From Arthrobacter glacialis (lineage in GTDB: Bacteria; Actinomycetota; Actinomycetes; Actinomycetales; Micrococcaceae): a stretch of DNA of 64,000 bases. This document shows positions 50,229-58,428 of this stretch, piece by piece. Within the stretch, counting starts at the first letter, position 1; each line of letters starts with the position of its first letter. Under the pieces are notes generated by a model. It ran no database searches and was not told the DNA's origin. It saw only the letters and a list, made by a program, of their open reading frames with translations. The stretch lies in assembly GCF_002909445.1 (NCBI RefSeq), contig NZ_PPXC01000016.1:1-64000 (forward strand). The letters are read 5' to 3'. The position numbers and the translations under genes are program-made.

Positions 50229-51125
50229 TCATTTGGTCACCGTCGGCAACAGGTCCGGGAAACCGGGGGATCCCCAGGCAACGAATCCCTCAAGGGTCTG
50301 TCCCGGGGCGCGTTCGTACAGGCCACCGGAGAGGGTGGGGACGAGTTTCCAATCCCCGTCAGCCCAGCTCAGGGATACCTGGAAGACGTTGATGCCACTG
50401 AGCCCGCGCCCGTTGGCGACGGCCAGGAAGATGCGGGCATTCTCGGGAGTGTAAGAGTGGATCTGGTAGCCGGCGGTCTGGGTATTGATGTCCCGCTCCC
50501 CCGGCACAGGACCGGAGCCCGCGGCGACCGCTTGGGCCAACGCAATCATGTTCTCCCGCCCGGGCAGATCGGCCACCGAGGACTTAATGCGTGCCTCGGC
50601 GCCGGGCACCGTGCCGGAAACTTCCAACGCCCCGGCATACCACTGAGCCGCGTACAGGGCCCCGGTCATGGAATGGGCGAAACCGTGGAAGGCCCCAGCA
50701 CTATCGGCCGTGCAGGGTCCCGGGCCGGAAACCACCGGCACCTTGGCGGTGCCCTTGACTTCCCACTGGGCCGCTGCGGACGGGGCAGAGAGCGTAATGT
50801 CGGCCCCGTCATCCACCGGGCAACTGCCGCCAGCCGGGGCCGGATCGGTGGGTACGGCCGCCGGGCCCGCTGCGGGGGCAGTGGTTGCCGCCGCAGCGGG
50901 CCCAGCGGTAACTGCTGCGCCGACAGAGGTGCCCTTGCCGGTGATCGAAGAGATGATCACAACGGTCAGGGTCAGCAACACGAGAAGACCGACGAGGGAA
51001 AACAGCACGATCCGCCGGTTCTTGCGGGATTTTGCTGTCACCGAGTTGGGATCCCAAAGTGTTGAGCGCCGCGCTGACGCGGAGGCACCCTTGATCCAGG
51101 ACTGGACACCTTTACCTTGACGCAT
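50229..51125 (-). CDS. VirB8/TcpC-like bitopic transfer protein
   Basis: 298 residues. A basic cytoplasmic start (MRQGKGVQSWIKGASASARR), one membrane segment (RIVLFSLVGLLVLLTLTVVI), an Ala/Pro-rich linker and an extracellular domain (WEVKGTAKVPVVSGPGPCTA, AHSMTGALYAAQWYAGALEV, YQIHSYTPENARIFLAVANG, VSLSWADGDWKLVPTLSG) like the NTF2-fold domains of TcpC/VirB8. Two Cys may pair. It would be a periplasm-equivalent scaffold of the channel. Located between VirB6-like and VirB2-like genes, as expected. Confidence 0.75.
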   Translation of the reverse strand: MRQGKGVQSWIKGASASARRSTLWDPNSVTAKSRKNRRIVLFSLVGLLVLLTLTVVIISSITGKGTSVGAAVTAGPAAAATTAPAAGPAAVPTDPAPAGGSCPVDDGADITLSAPSAAAQWEVKGTAKVPVVSGPGPCTADSAGAFHGFAHSMTGALYAAQWYAGALEVSGTVPGAEARIKSSVADLPGRENMIALAQAVAAGSGPVPGERDINTQTAGYQIHSYTPENARIFLAVANGRGLSGINVFQVSLSWADGDWKLVPTLSGGLYERAPGQTLEGFVAWGSPGFPDLLPTVTK

Positions 51126-51185
51126 AGTTCTTTATCCTTTGTTCTTGATGGTTCTACGGAGCGGAGGGGATGAAGCCCTGGCTGG

Positions 51186-51488
51186 CTAGACGCCCAGGGC
51201 CATGCCGATAATCAAGCCGATGCTGCCGATCAGTGCCCCGACGCCGAAGGCAATCACGATGCCCATCAGGAACTTCTTGGTCACGTGCATGCCAAAGAGC
51301 ACGGTTCCGCCGATGGCCACCAGGCCAATCAGGATCGAGAAGCCAGCAATGAGCAGGCCACCCCATTTCGCCCAACCGACCAGCTGGACAATGAAGGTGG
51401 TCACGCCGGGAATTTCCACCGGCGGGCCATCGAAGATGCCGGCAGGAATCATGGTTACTGTCTGCGCCAGTACTAGTGCTGTGTTCAT
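51186..51488 (-). CDS. VirB2-like small two-pass membrane protein
   Basis: 100 residues. N-terminal hydrophobic part, then two membrane segments (WGGLLIAGFSILIGLVAIGG and GIVIAFGVGALIGSIGLIIG) linked by a short basic loop (FGMHVTKKF). Size and topology fit VirB2/TrbC pilin-like subunits, usually found beside the VirB8- and VirB6-type genes in these operons. No cleavable signal is obvious. It could instead be another small channel component. Confidence 0.65.
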   Translation of the reverse strand: MNTALVLAQTVTMIPAGIFDGPPVEIPGVTTFIVQLVGWAKWGGLLIAGFSILIGLVAIGGTVLFGMHVTKKFLMGIVIAFGVGALIGSIGLIIGMALGV

Positions 51489-51499
51489 TTCAGGTACTC

Positions 51500-52180
51500 C
51501 TAGTTATGTGTGCCGGCGACAGTTGTCGCGGGACGGATCCAATGCGCGGATTTTTCTGTTGCGGTAATAGTTGCCACCGTTGCCCGGATGCGGCGGTGAC
51601 TCTGGGCCAACTCCGCCAGCTGCCCGTTCTCGTCAGCTTCCTGCCAGGGCAGGCTCACTGTCTGAGGAAAGAGACGCGAGATGGCTTTGGCCGTGTTCAC
51701 TGCCTTCTTGCCGGTTCCCTCTGGCCCGTAGGCCAGAACGAGCCCGGCCACCGTCCAGGGAAGTTCAGCTCGTGACCAGCGCCCTGCCAAAACCCGTGCA
51801 GCTTCCAAGGAACGCGGATCCACCCGGGCCACAATCCACACCGGCGCACCCACAGGCACTCCCCCGTACCAGCCACCGGCGTTGGAAAACCCCGGCAAAC
51901 CACCCAAACGGGCGGGGTCAAAGCCTTCGGCCGCTACCTCTCCACACCAGGTGGCCAGGGAGGAAACACCCACCCCGCCACTGGCTCCGACCAGCCACAG
52001 GCGTGCCTGTGCCGACGGCGCCAGGTCCTGGGCTGTGTCAGCGGTGAAAGGGTCCAGCAGAGCCATGCCCCCGAGTACCAGAGACTCCCCCAGCACTGGG
52101 TCAAAGTCTTCGGTGAAGAGTTCCTCGTTGGCCGCTGTGGTGTCTGCGGTCCAGGGGGAAGCGCCGCTGCTCTCAGACAT
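51500..52180 (-). CDS. DUF6668-family protein of the transfer operon
   Basis: 226 residues from ATG 52180 behind GGGGG; GTG 52192 is also in frame. The sequence ARLWLVGASGGVGVSSLATW has a P-loop-like glycine motif resembling MinD/ParA starts but without the key Lys. WIVARVDPRSLEAARVLAGR and the end ATVATITATEKSAH follow. The DUF6668 family is a regular companion of SCO6880-type transfer genes. Lack of the lysine suggests a regulatory or structural role rather than ATPase. It overlaps the surface-protein gene by eight bases. Confidence 0.75.
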   Translation of the reverse strand: MSESSGASPWTADTTAANEELFTEDFDPVLGESLVLGGMALLDPFTADTAQDLAPSAQARLWLVGASGGVGVSSLATWCGEVAAEGFDPARLGGLPGFSNAGGWYGGVPVGAPVWIVARVDPRSLEAARVLAGRWSRAELPWTVAGLVLAYGPEGTGKKAVNTAKAISRLFPQTVSLPWQEADENGQLAELAQSHRRIRATVATITATEKSAHWIRPATTVAGTHN

Positions 52181-52940
52181 GCTTGCCCCCACCCTTGGAG
52201 GCCTTGGGGGTGCGCCGTCCCACCGTCAACACTGTCCCGCCCAGCAGGAGCGCACCGAGTCCGCCAGCGGCCAAGAACATGGAGGAATCATTGGCTCCGG
52301 TGTTCGCCAACGAGGCGCCGGCCGCTGCCTGCTGATACGCGACAGGAGCTGCGCCAACACCGGCACCGTTGTACACCGGCTGGGCCGGAACATACTCGAT
52401 CGGCCCCTGCGGTACGAGACCGCCCGGGTTCCCCGGAACGATAACTGGCGGGGTGGTGGGCTCCACCGGCGGGAGAGTGGGCTGGACCGGAGGATTGGTC
52501 GGATCGACCGGCGGGTTGGTTGGATCGACCGGCGGGTTGGTCGGATCGACGGGAGGATCAGTGGGGTCGACCGGGGGGTCTGTCGGGTTCACAGGAGGAT
52601 CAGTGGGATCGACCGGGGGTTCGATCGGGTCCACCGGAGGATCAATATCGATCAGAAGATCGTCCCCAACTGCCAGCTCCAGGCTGTCCACTACGGAAGC
52701 CTCCAGTGTCACGGGGGCGTGAACTTCTGCCTCAATGACGGCGGAGCTTGCGGGGTCCTGGGTGGTGAATGCGGATCCCGTGGACGTCGGGGTGGGGCTC
52801 TCTGTTGCCGGGGATGCCAAGGCCATCGTGGGGGCTCCGATCACCACCGACAGGGCCAGGGCCGAACCGGCAGCGAGCTTCACTCCCTTGCTGGTGTTGA
52901 TCTTTCGGACGGGCTTGATTGCTACGTGCTTTCCGCTCAT
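52173..52940 (-). CDS. LAXTG cell-wall surface protein with Pro/Asp repeats
   Basis: 255 residues from ATG 52940. Signal region VKLAAGSALALSVVIGAPTM ending ALASPA, a short folded part, then a repeat region of about nine units of the type PPVDPTNP (52450-52640). It ends with the sorting signal LANTG followed by MFLAAGGLGALLLGGTVLTV and a basic tail. LAXTG is the recognition motif of class E-type sortases of high-GC Gram-positives, and a sortase gene lies at 61254. It should be exposed on the cell wall, the repeat forming a stalk. As part of the transfer operon it may act in cell contact. Confidence 0.85.
   Translation of the reverse strand: MSGKHVAIKPVRKINTSKGVKLAAGSALALSVVIGAPTMALASPATESPTPTSTGSAFTTQDPASSAVIEAEVHAPVTLEASVVDSLELAVGDDLLIDIDPPVDPIEPPVDPTDPPVNPTDPPVDPTDPPVDPTNPPVDPTNPPVDPTNPPVQPTLPPVEPTTPPVIVPGNPGGLVPQGPIEYVPAQPVYNGAGVGAAPVAYQQAAAGASLANTGANDSSMFLAAGGLGALLLGGTVLTVGRRTPKASKGGGKHV
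52445..52640. repeat. 24-base tandem repeats encoding PPVDPTNP-like units
   Basis: Roughly eight direct repeats with period 24 and some variation encode the proline-rich stalk of the surface protein. They are coding repeats, not a CRISPR array. Confidence 0.85.
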
Positions 52941-52968
52941 GGTCTTCTTCTCTTTCGTTGGTTGTTGA

Positions 52969-54486
52969 TTACTTGTTGGGGTGGTCTTCTGTGGCGGCCG
53001 CGGTCTCCGCGAGATGCCAAGCATTGAGGTGACTGTCCCCTGTGGTGAGCAGGGTCTCGCCATGGCCGGCCACAGGTATCTGCCCGGTGGGCAGGGTCAT
53101 GGGTGACGCGCCGGTGTTAGAGAAGCGCCCGTCCGTGTTCGGGCACCACCAGGTACCGGCGGCGTGCACGGCCTCAGCGCAAGGCCCGCTCTCAGCCGTC
53201 AGGGTCTTATCGGTGGCGACAAGCAGGGCGGGGGTGCCGTCCTGGGGGGTGTCCATGATCTGCCCTGTCGCGTTCTTGGCCACTACCCCGGTGACGGGAA
53301 CCTGTGCCAGGATCGCGCCCGATTTCAGGGAGTGCATGGCCGCGACCGTGCCGGATGCGCCCTTCCAGGTCACAATCACTGCTGTGTCCGTGACGGCTAC
53401 CCAACTGGCCAGCTTCGCCTCACTGGCCGGTGCTGCCAGGGTTACGGGGGGTGCGGCCTCGGTGCCGGTGACGACGGTGACCCGTCCTCCCGTCAAGGCC
53501 CACACCATTGCATCCGCTGCGGCTATGCCCACCGGTGCTGCACCCTTGACGGGGGCGTCCTTGGTGGTGAACTTCTTGGCTTTCGAATCCCAGGTCAGAG
53601 CTTTTTGCTCGGCACCTGTTCCAGTGACGAAGAACGGTGTGGTTCCGCGCATACTGGCTTTGCCTGTTGCGGTGAACTCTGTCGCCTCTGTGCCCTCGAA
53701 GACGGCTCCCTTATCCCCTGCGATAGCCAGGACAAGCCCGTCCCCACCCAACAGGCGCACAGAGGTTCCGGCCGGTGCGCTCCAGCTGGCGGTCGTCGTT
53801 CCATCGGTGATGGAGTGCCCGGTCACGGTGTCCTTGTCAACGGAGACAATCTGGTCCCCTGCAGTCAGGGCGGACCCTGCCTCCCCGGAGAACGGTACGG
53901 ACCACAGCTGATCCATGCCGGTAGCCTGGCTCTGCTGTGCCGCTGAGGAAGAGGGATCAGGCGTTTGTGAGGCCGCCAGGGATGCTGCCCACCCGTAGAG
54001 GAACCACAAGCCAACGGCCAGGACGGCAAGAGTAACGACCCCGGCGCCAAGCAGCCAGAACTTCCGCTTCTTGGCAGGGGTCGGAGCCGTGCGGCCACGC
54101 CGTGACACCTTGGTCGGTGTGGCGGGCGCAGGCACGGTGATCTCTTCAACACCGGCGATGTTCCCCGTCAGGACAGGTGCGGGATTGACCAGGTTTCGGG
54201 CTAGGAGCTCGTGGCGGCCGGTGATGGCGTCGTTGACGACAATCTTGGTACCCGCGGGCAGGTGGTCAAGACGCTGGCGCAGCCGGCCCCACACCCAGGC
54301 GCGGCCCTGTCGGGGATCCTGCGCAGTGAAGGACTCAAACTCCCCCAGCCCTTCCCACGTGGCTACGCCTGTGGTGTTGATGATGGCGGTTACTACCGGT
54401 GCCGGTGCCGGTGGCGGGGATGCTGGGTGCCGTGGAGCTGTAGCCGGGCGCGGGGGCAGCCCGACGCTGTTGAGTGAATTGCTCAT
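52969..54486 (-). CDS. Bitopic membrane protein with propeller-like outer domain, paralogue A
   Basis: 505 residues from ATG 54486 (ATGA overlap with the upstream gene). The N-terminal cytoplasmic domain of ~150 residues (VTAIINTTGVATWEGLGEFE, RAWVWGRLRQRLDHLPAGTK) precedes one membrane segment (FWLLGAGVVTLAVLAVGLWF). A ~330-residue outer domain has regular short strands with a 'W..' rhythm (MDQLWSVPFSGEAGSALTAG, VWALTGGRVTVVTGTEA), suggesting a beta propeller. The next gene upstream has the same design. A structural part of the mating channel is likely from the context; the family is unnamed to me. Confidence 0.65.
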   Translation of the reverse strand: MSNSLNSVGLPPRPATAPRHPASPPPAPAPVVTAIINTTGVATWEGLGEFESFTAQDPRQGRAWVWGRLRQRLDHLPAGTKIVVNDAITGRHELLARNLVNPAPVLTGNIAGVEEITVPAPATPTKVSRRGRTAPTPAKKRKFWLLGAGVVTLAVLAVGLWFLYGWAASLAASQTPDPSSSAAQQSQATGMDQLWSVPFSGEAGSALTAGDQIVSVDKDTVTGHSITDGTTTASWSAPAGTSVRLLGGDGLVLAIAGDKGAVFEGTEATEFTATGKASMRGTTPFFVTGTGAEQKALTWDSKAKKFTTKDAPVKGAAPVGIAAADAMVWALTGGRVTVVTGTEAAPPVTLAAPASEAKLASWVAVTDTAVIVTWKGASGTVAAMHSLKSGAILAQVPVTGVVAKNATGQIMDTPQDGTPALLVATDKTLTAESGPCAEAVHAAGTWWCPNTDGRFSNTGASPMTLPTGQIPVAGHGETLLTTGDSHLNAWHLAETAAATEDHPNK

Positions 54487-56081
54487 TTCGCTTGCCCTTC
54501 CGGGGTCAGTGAATAAAGGGTGGTTCCGGTGCCTGCCTGGCTGTAGGCAACAATCCCGTTCCCGGTACTGGTGCCGGTCAGGGGCCGGGGTGTCGATTGG
54601 TCCCACACACCTACGGCGGCCTGAGCTCCGCTCTCATCAATGGAGAGGGTGCCTGCCCCAGCAGTGAGCAGCCAGGACCCGGTAGAGCATCCAGCGCCCC
54701 GGTAGGGCAGCTCCGTCGGGCGGGTCAGTGCGGCACCGGTGGAGGTGTTCCACGCCGTATCAAGGAAGCAGAAGAGGTTTCCGTGGGCGCCGTCGCCAAC
54801 CGCGATTTGGGTTCCTGCACCGACAGATCCCTGAACCGGGTCCGTCCAAGCGCCGAGGTTCCCGGCAGTCAGGGGCGCGGCGGCGACCATCACAGGGGAG
54901 GAATAGTCAGTGGCGGATCCGGCCCTGAACTCAGCGACCCAGTACCCGTCCACAACAGCCCCCACACCGGCCAGCGCAGCCATACCAGCGGGCATTGCCA
55001 GCTTTTGGGGGGCGGGGAAGTTCACCGAATCACTTCCAATCCACCAAAGCTGGCCGGTGAGGGGGTCCACGCTCAAGACGCGCCCGCCCATCGAGGCCAG
55101 GGCTTTCGCCCCTGCCGGGACCAAACGCGCTGCAGGGGTGGAGGCGTCATCGACGGTCCAGACCGTTGCGGAGCGGACAGAAGATGCCAAGGGTCGGTCT
55201 CCGCCGAAGGAAACGACCGTGGCCTCCTTGAACTCGACAAGCGGCCCTTTGGCCCCATCGGTGGCGAACCCGAGGACTTTGGTACGCCCGTCGTACGCGG
55301 CAATGACGGTGCCCTGGCCCAGATCGGTGTGCACCAGCTTCTGGATACTCATTCCGGTATCGGTCGTGGTGAGTCGTTCCCCGGTGGCGGCCTTGATGCG
55401 CACCACCGCGGAGCCGTCTGCGTACCAAAGCACTTCGTCAGTGCCGGTCCCGGTGGTCAGTACTTGTCCGGAGAACTTGGTGACTGGAATGGACCAGCTG
55501 GCGAGGGTGTTGAATCCTGCCGGAGCATGGACGGGCAGTTGTGCCTGAGCCGGTGCCGTCTGCGTCACCGAGGTTCCCTGCTCGGCGGAGGTATCCGGGG
55601 AGGCAAACAGTGAAGCGATGAGCCACACCATGCCGGAGAGGATGACAACGAACCCGCCGATGGCGGCCAAGCCCACCCACCGGGGAGCCCCACCTAGACG
55701 GTTGCCAGCACCAGTGCCGGAGGACTCGACGTGCATGAGCACGGTTCCGTCCTTGCCCAGGGTTTCAAAGCGGTGGCCGGCGACGTTGATGGCCAGGTCA
55801 GTCTGTAGACCGTTGACGTCAAAGGCCCGTACCCGGCACCAGCGCAGCCCCTGAGCCTTGGCCAGCTCCATGGAGACGTTCACTCCGGCCGGTCCCATCG
55901 TGGCCGAGGCGTCGTAGTTGCGCTGGATGGGTGCGCCCAGGGGGCGGTTCCCTGCTCCGTGCATTACGGCGGTCAGGTTGGAGGCGGTGGCGCGAATTTC
56001 AATGACCGGCCATGGCGGGAGCAAGCGGGCCTTGGCGGTGGTGCTCTTGCCACGGCGGAAATCTAATCGAGGCATTTTCAT
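54483..56081 (-). CDS. Bitopic membrane protein with propeller-like outer domain, paralogue B
   Basis: 532 residues. Same architecture as the following gene: cytoplasmic N-terminus (PPWPVIEIRATASNLTAVMH, LRWCRVRAFDVNGLQTDLAI), one membrane segment (WVGLAAIGGFVVILSGMVWL), then a long extracellular strand-rich domain (LASWSIPVTKFSGQVLTTGT, VLWYADGSAVVRIKAATGER, LWWIGSDSVNFPAPQKLAMP). Start and stop overlap both neighbours by four bases. Sequence identity between the paralogues looks low, but layout, size and the ASWSIPV/QLWSVPF starts of the outer domain agree. Confidence 0.65.
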   Translation of the reverse strand: MKMPRLDFRRGKSTTAKARLLPPWPVIEIRATASNLTAVMHGAGNRPLGAPIQRNYDASATMGPAGVNVSMELAKAQGLRWCRVRAFDVNGLQTDLAINVAGHRFETLGKDGTVLMHVESSGTGAGNRLGGAPRWVGLAAIGGFVVILSGMVWLIASLFASPDTSAEQGTSVTQTAPAQAQLPVHAPAGFNTLASWSIPVTKFSGQVLTTGTGTDEVLWYADGSAVVRIKAATGERLTTTDTGMSIQKLVHTDLGQGTVIAAYDGRTKVLGFATDGAKGPLVEFKEATVVSFGGDRPLASSVRSATVWTVDDASTPAARLVPAGAKALASMGGRVLSVDPLTGQLWWIGSDSVNFPAPQKLAMPAGMAALAGVGAVVDGYWVAEFRAGSATDYSSPVMVAAAPLTAGNLGAWTDPVQGSVGAGTQIAVGDGAHGNLFCFLDTAWNTSTGAALTRPTELPYRGAGCSTGSWLLTAGAGTLSIDESGAQAAVGVWDQSTPRPLTGTSTGNGIVAYSQAGTGTTLYSLTPEGQAK

Positions 56082-56650
56082 GAGTGGTCCTCTCCAGGGT
56101 GGGCGTTAATGGCAAGCCAAGGCGCAGCGGCATCGGTACGGCGCAGCTGCACCGACCACGGGCCGGTATTGGTGGGAACGGTTGCCCAGACCGCGAATCC
56201 GTTGTCCAGGTCAATGCTCAGCACGGCCTCGCCAGTGACGGCCGAGGCGGTGACCCTGGCCGGGTTGGTGCCGAAGAGGGCTTTTCCATAGGAGACGTCG
56301 GTCAGCGGGTAGATCTGCGTGTACCAGTCCTGGGCCGAAAGCTCGGGGCGGGCGAAGGAGGTCATGAACGCGGCCGCCGACTTCAGCGCAGCAGCCTTTG
56401 ACGGCTCATCCCACACCAACGCCGGTACTGCCTCCATGTTTGCTTGGGGACTATCCCCGCAAGAAAGCACGCATTCCTGAGTAGGGGTGGCAGTTGCTGC
56501 CTGAGTTGAGGAGCTGGCAGCTGTAGGGTCTGCAGCTGGTCCGGCGGCCGGTGTCAGTGCACCGCCGCGGATCATCACCACAGAGGCAACGATGAGGCCC
56601 AGGAGTACAACACTGATCACGGCGATGATGAGGGTGCGATGGCGGATCAT
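56078..56650 (-). CDS. Membrane-anchored NTF2/VirB8-like protein
   Basis: 190 residues from ATG 56650, just after GGAAAATCCC; an upstream in-frame start would overlap the CHAP gene. One N-terminal membrane segment (LIIAVISVVLLGLIVASVVM), an Ala/Thr/Pro-rich linker with two Cys (ECVLSCGDSP), and a C-terminal domain (AAAFMTSFARPELSAQDWYT, YGKALFGTNPARVTASAVTG, WSVQLRRTDAAAPWLAINAH) like the NTF2-type fold of small conjugation proteins. It is coupled by ATGA to the next gene. Confidence 0.65.
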   Translation of the reverse strand: MIRHRTLIIAVISVVLLGLIVASVVMIRGGALTPAAGPAADPTAASSSTQAATATPTQECVLSCGDSPQANMEAVPALVWDEPSKAAALKSAAAFMTSFARPELSAQDWYTQIYPLTDVSYGKALFGTNPARVTASAVTGEAVLSIDLDNGFAVWATVPTNTGPWSVQLRRTDAAAPWLAINAHPGEDHS

Positions 56651-56663
56651 GGGATTTTCCTTT

Positions 56664-57737
56664 CTAGGCCACAAGGGCGAGCTGGTCTTTAGTGGGCAGA
56701 TACAAATACCCGGAAGGGTAAGACGCTTCGATGGTGCGGGTGTAGTACTCCCCCGTGGGCGGCAGTCCGAAGTTGTAACCCTCTTCCAGGACCGTCCCGT
56801 CCGCGTTGACGGCCTTCACAATGGCCACATGTCCGTAGGAGCCAACCCCGTTGGCGTTGGGGGCGTACCAAATCACGGCCCCCACCTTGGGGGTCATGGA
56901 TACTTCCCAGCCGACCCGCTTCCATGCCGCTCCCCACTGGCCACCGTGGCCCGGGGCAAGTTTCAAGGAGTCCATGGCAAACGGAGGCTGCGGGGTGCCC
57001 AGCTGCTGCATGAGCCTCCACCAGGCAAAGTCAGTGCAGTTCCGGTAGGCGAAGTGCGTCACCGGGTTGTCAGCGTTGTGGACCGTGTTTTTCCACGGGT
57101 AGTCATCGTCCTTGCCCAGGTCTCCTGGAACACCTGAACAACCGCCACCGGTGGAGACCTTGGCGTTGGAGAGGGCTTCAACGACCTGCATTGCCGGGGC
57201 ACGAAACTTTGTGTAGTGGTAGGGGTCCTGATTGATCTGGACAGCATGGATGGCCATGGTCGGCTCCATCGACTCCCACCCGGGAACCTTGCCCAACCGG
57301 GTAAGAAACGCCTTACCCGCCTTGGCCACATTCAGCCGGTCTTCCCGAGGCCCGTAAGACTTGTCCTGCTGCAAGATGCCAATGGTGATTGCCTCACCAT
57401 TGACCGTCCCGGCCGCGTCGGTCTCCTGAGTGTTCTTCAGTGTTGACTCGCCAATCGCGGCTTGCACCACGATGATCTGCGCCCCAACACTCATGTTCAA
57501 GGACTTCGCCTGGGACATCAGAACCACGGCGTTGGAGAGCTGTTCGCCCTTGAATCCGACCACCTCACCGGGCAACGATTTACCATCGACAGTGACAGCC
57601 GGCGCCTCACAAGCAGATGCGGATCCTGCACTGGAAAAAAGCACCAGCCCCACCACAACAAACATGGGCGCCACCATGAAGAGTGGGACGGCGATCAACG
57701 CGATCCACCAATTTGAGGACTTCTCTGATGACGTCAC
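56664..57737 (-). CDS. Cell-wall hydrolase with CHAP domain (VirB1-like)
   Basis: 357 residues. Membrane anchor or signal (WWIALIAVPLFMVAPMFVVV), then a lysozyme-like segment (IIVVQAAIGESTLKNTQETD, GILQQDKSYGPREDRLNVAK), then a C-terminal CHAP amidase/endopeptidase with the catalytic Cys in FAYRNCTDFAWWRLMQQLG and His in GVGSYGHVAIVKAVN. Two-domain wall hydrolases of this design open the peptidoglycan so that the secretion channel can pass. GTG 57737 overlaps the upstream TGA as GTGA. All catalytic residues of the CHAP part are visible; the Glu of the first domain is probably the one in IGEST. Confidence 0.88.
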   Translation of the reverse strand: MTSSEKSSNWWIALIAVPLFMVAPMFVVVGLVLFSSAGSASACEAPAVTVDGKSLPGEVVGFKGEQLSNAVVLMSQAKSLNMSVGAQIIVVQAAIGESTLKNTQETDAAGTVNGEAITIGILQQDKSYGPREDRLNVAKAGKAFLTRLGKVPGWESMEPTMAIHAVQINQDPYHYTKFRAPAMQVVEALSNAKVSTGGGCSGVPGDLGKDDDYPWKNTVHNADNPVTHFAYRNCTDFAWWRLMQQLGTPQPPFAMDSLKLAPGHGGQWGAAWKRVGWEVSMTPKVGAVIWYAPNANGVGSYGHVAIVKAVNADGTVLEEGYNFGLPPTGEYYTRTIEASYPSGYLYLPTKDQLALVA

Positions 57738-58075
57738 AATGACTCCGCTACTAATTCGTAGTCAGGAAGTACCCAGACGGGGCGGTTGTCCAAGGAGATG
57801 AATCCGAACAGTGCCCCTCCGACACTGAGGCGTGCATGGGCGCGTTCAGCTGCCCGACGAGGGATGCCGGCGATTGCTACCAAGTCCCCCATGGTGTGGC
57901 CCACCGCGATGCCGTGAGTGTCAGCAACACTGGCCACGGCCAACAACAGCTTTTGGCCCACCACATCGCTGTCCAGGAACTCCGCATGGTTCTGTATGCC
58001 CTGACGCTGCCCCGAAGAGCTTGCCCCGTCCTTGTCCAGGACAACCGGGGTAAATCCTTCTGGGTAGTAATCCAC
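57734..58075 (-). CDS. Hypothetical first gene of the transfer operon
   Basis: 113 residues from GTG 58075, which stands six bases after GGAAGGAG; ATG 58081 is too close to that site. Soluble protein with a hydrophobic helix (VVGQKLLLAVASVADTHGIA), then MGDLVAIAGIPRRAAERAHA, resembling a short helix-turn-helix, and a C-terminal strand part (GGALFGFISLDNRPVWVLPD). A DNA-binding regulator at the head of the operon, beside a palindrome-rich control region, is plausible but unproven. Confidence 0.55.
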   Translation of the reverse strand: MDYYPEGFTPVVLDKDGASSSGQRQGIQNHAEFLDSDVVGQKLLLAVASVADTHGIAVGHTMGDLVAIAGIPRRAAERAHARLSVGGALFGFISLDNRPVWVLPDYELVAESL

Positions 58076-58428
58076 GCTCATCTCCTTCCTTCAAAGTGGG
58101 GACCAGCCCCAACCAAAAATTGCTCTCATCTCTTAAGAGCGAAGTTCGACAATGAGCTACGTGAACGACCAGCGGTCAACTGCGACATATGTCGTAGTTG
58201 ACGGTGGCGTGAAGAATTTTCTGGCACGTTGGACTGTCCAAAGTTGGACAGTCCACCGGCGAGATGTGGGGAGACGCGGAGTGTGGTCCGAAAGGACTGG
58301 ACCATTTGGACCAGTCCCCCGTTTTGCCTTGGTATTGGGGCAAACCCTCGTTGTGCAACGAAGTTCGCTCTTAAGGGTTAGGAGCACTAATTCCGGTGAA
58401 CCCATAGCCCAATAAGGGAAGGACGAAC
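58076..58428. promoter_or_regulatory. Divergent control region with four dyads
   Basis: The region separates the minus-strand transfer operon from the plus-strand adhesin-sortase operon. Dyads: GTCAACTGCGACAT-ATGTCGTAGTTGAC (58175-58202, one mismatch); TGGACTGTCCAA/TTGGACAGTCCA (58230-58241 and 58244-58255, perfect); GGACTGG/CCAGTCC (58294-58300 and 58311-58317). An outer pair CTTAAGAGCGAAGTTCG/CGAAGTTCGCTCTTAAG (58132-58148 and 58359-58375) faces both genes. These look like operators for one or two repressors that switch transfer and adhesion together. Confidence 0.8.

Noticed and set aside
52445-52640. Regular 24-base repeats as a CRISPR array
   Set aside because: The repeats are contiguous, code for PPVDPTNP-like units in frame and lack unique spacers.
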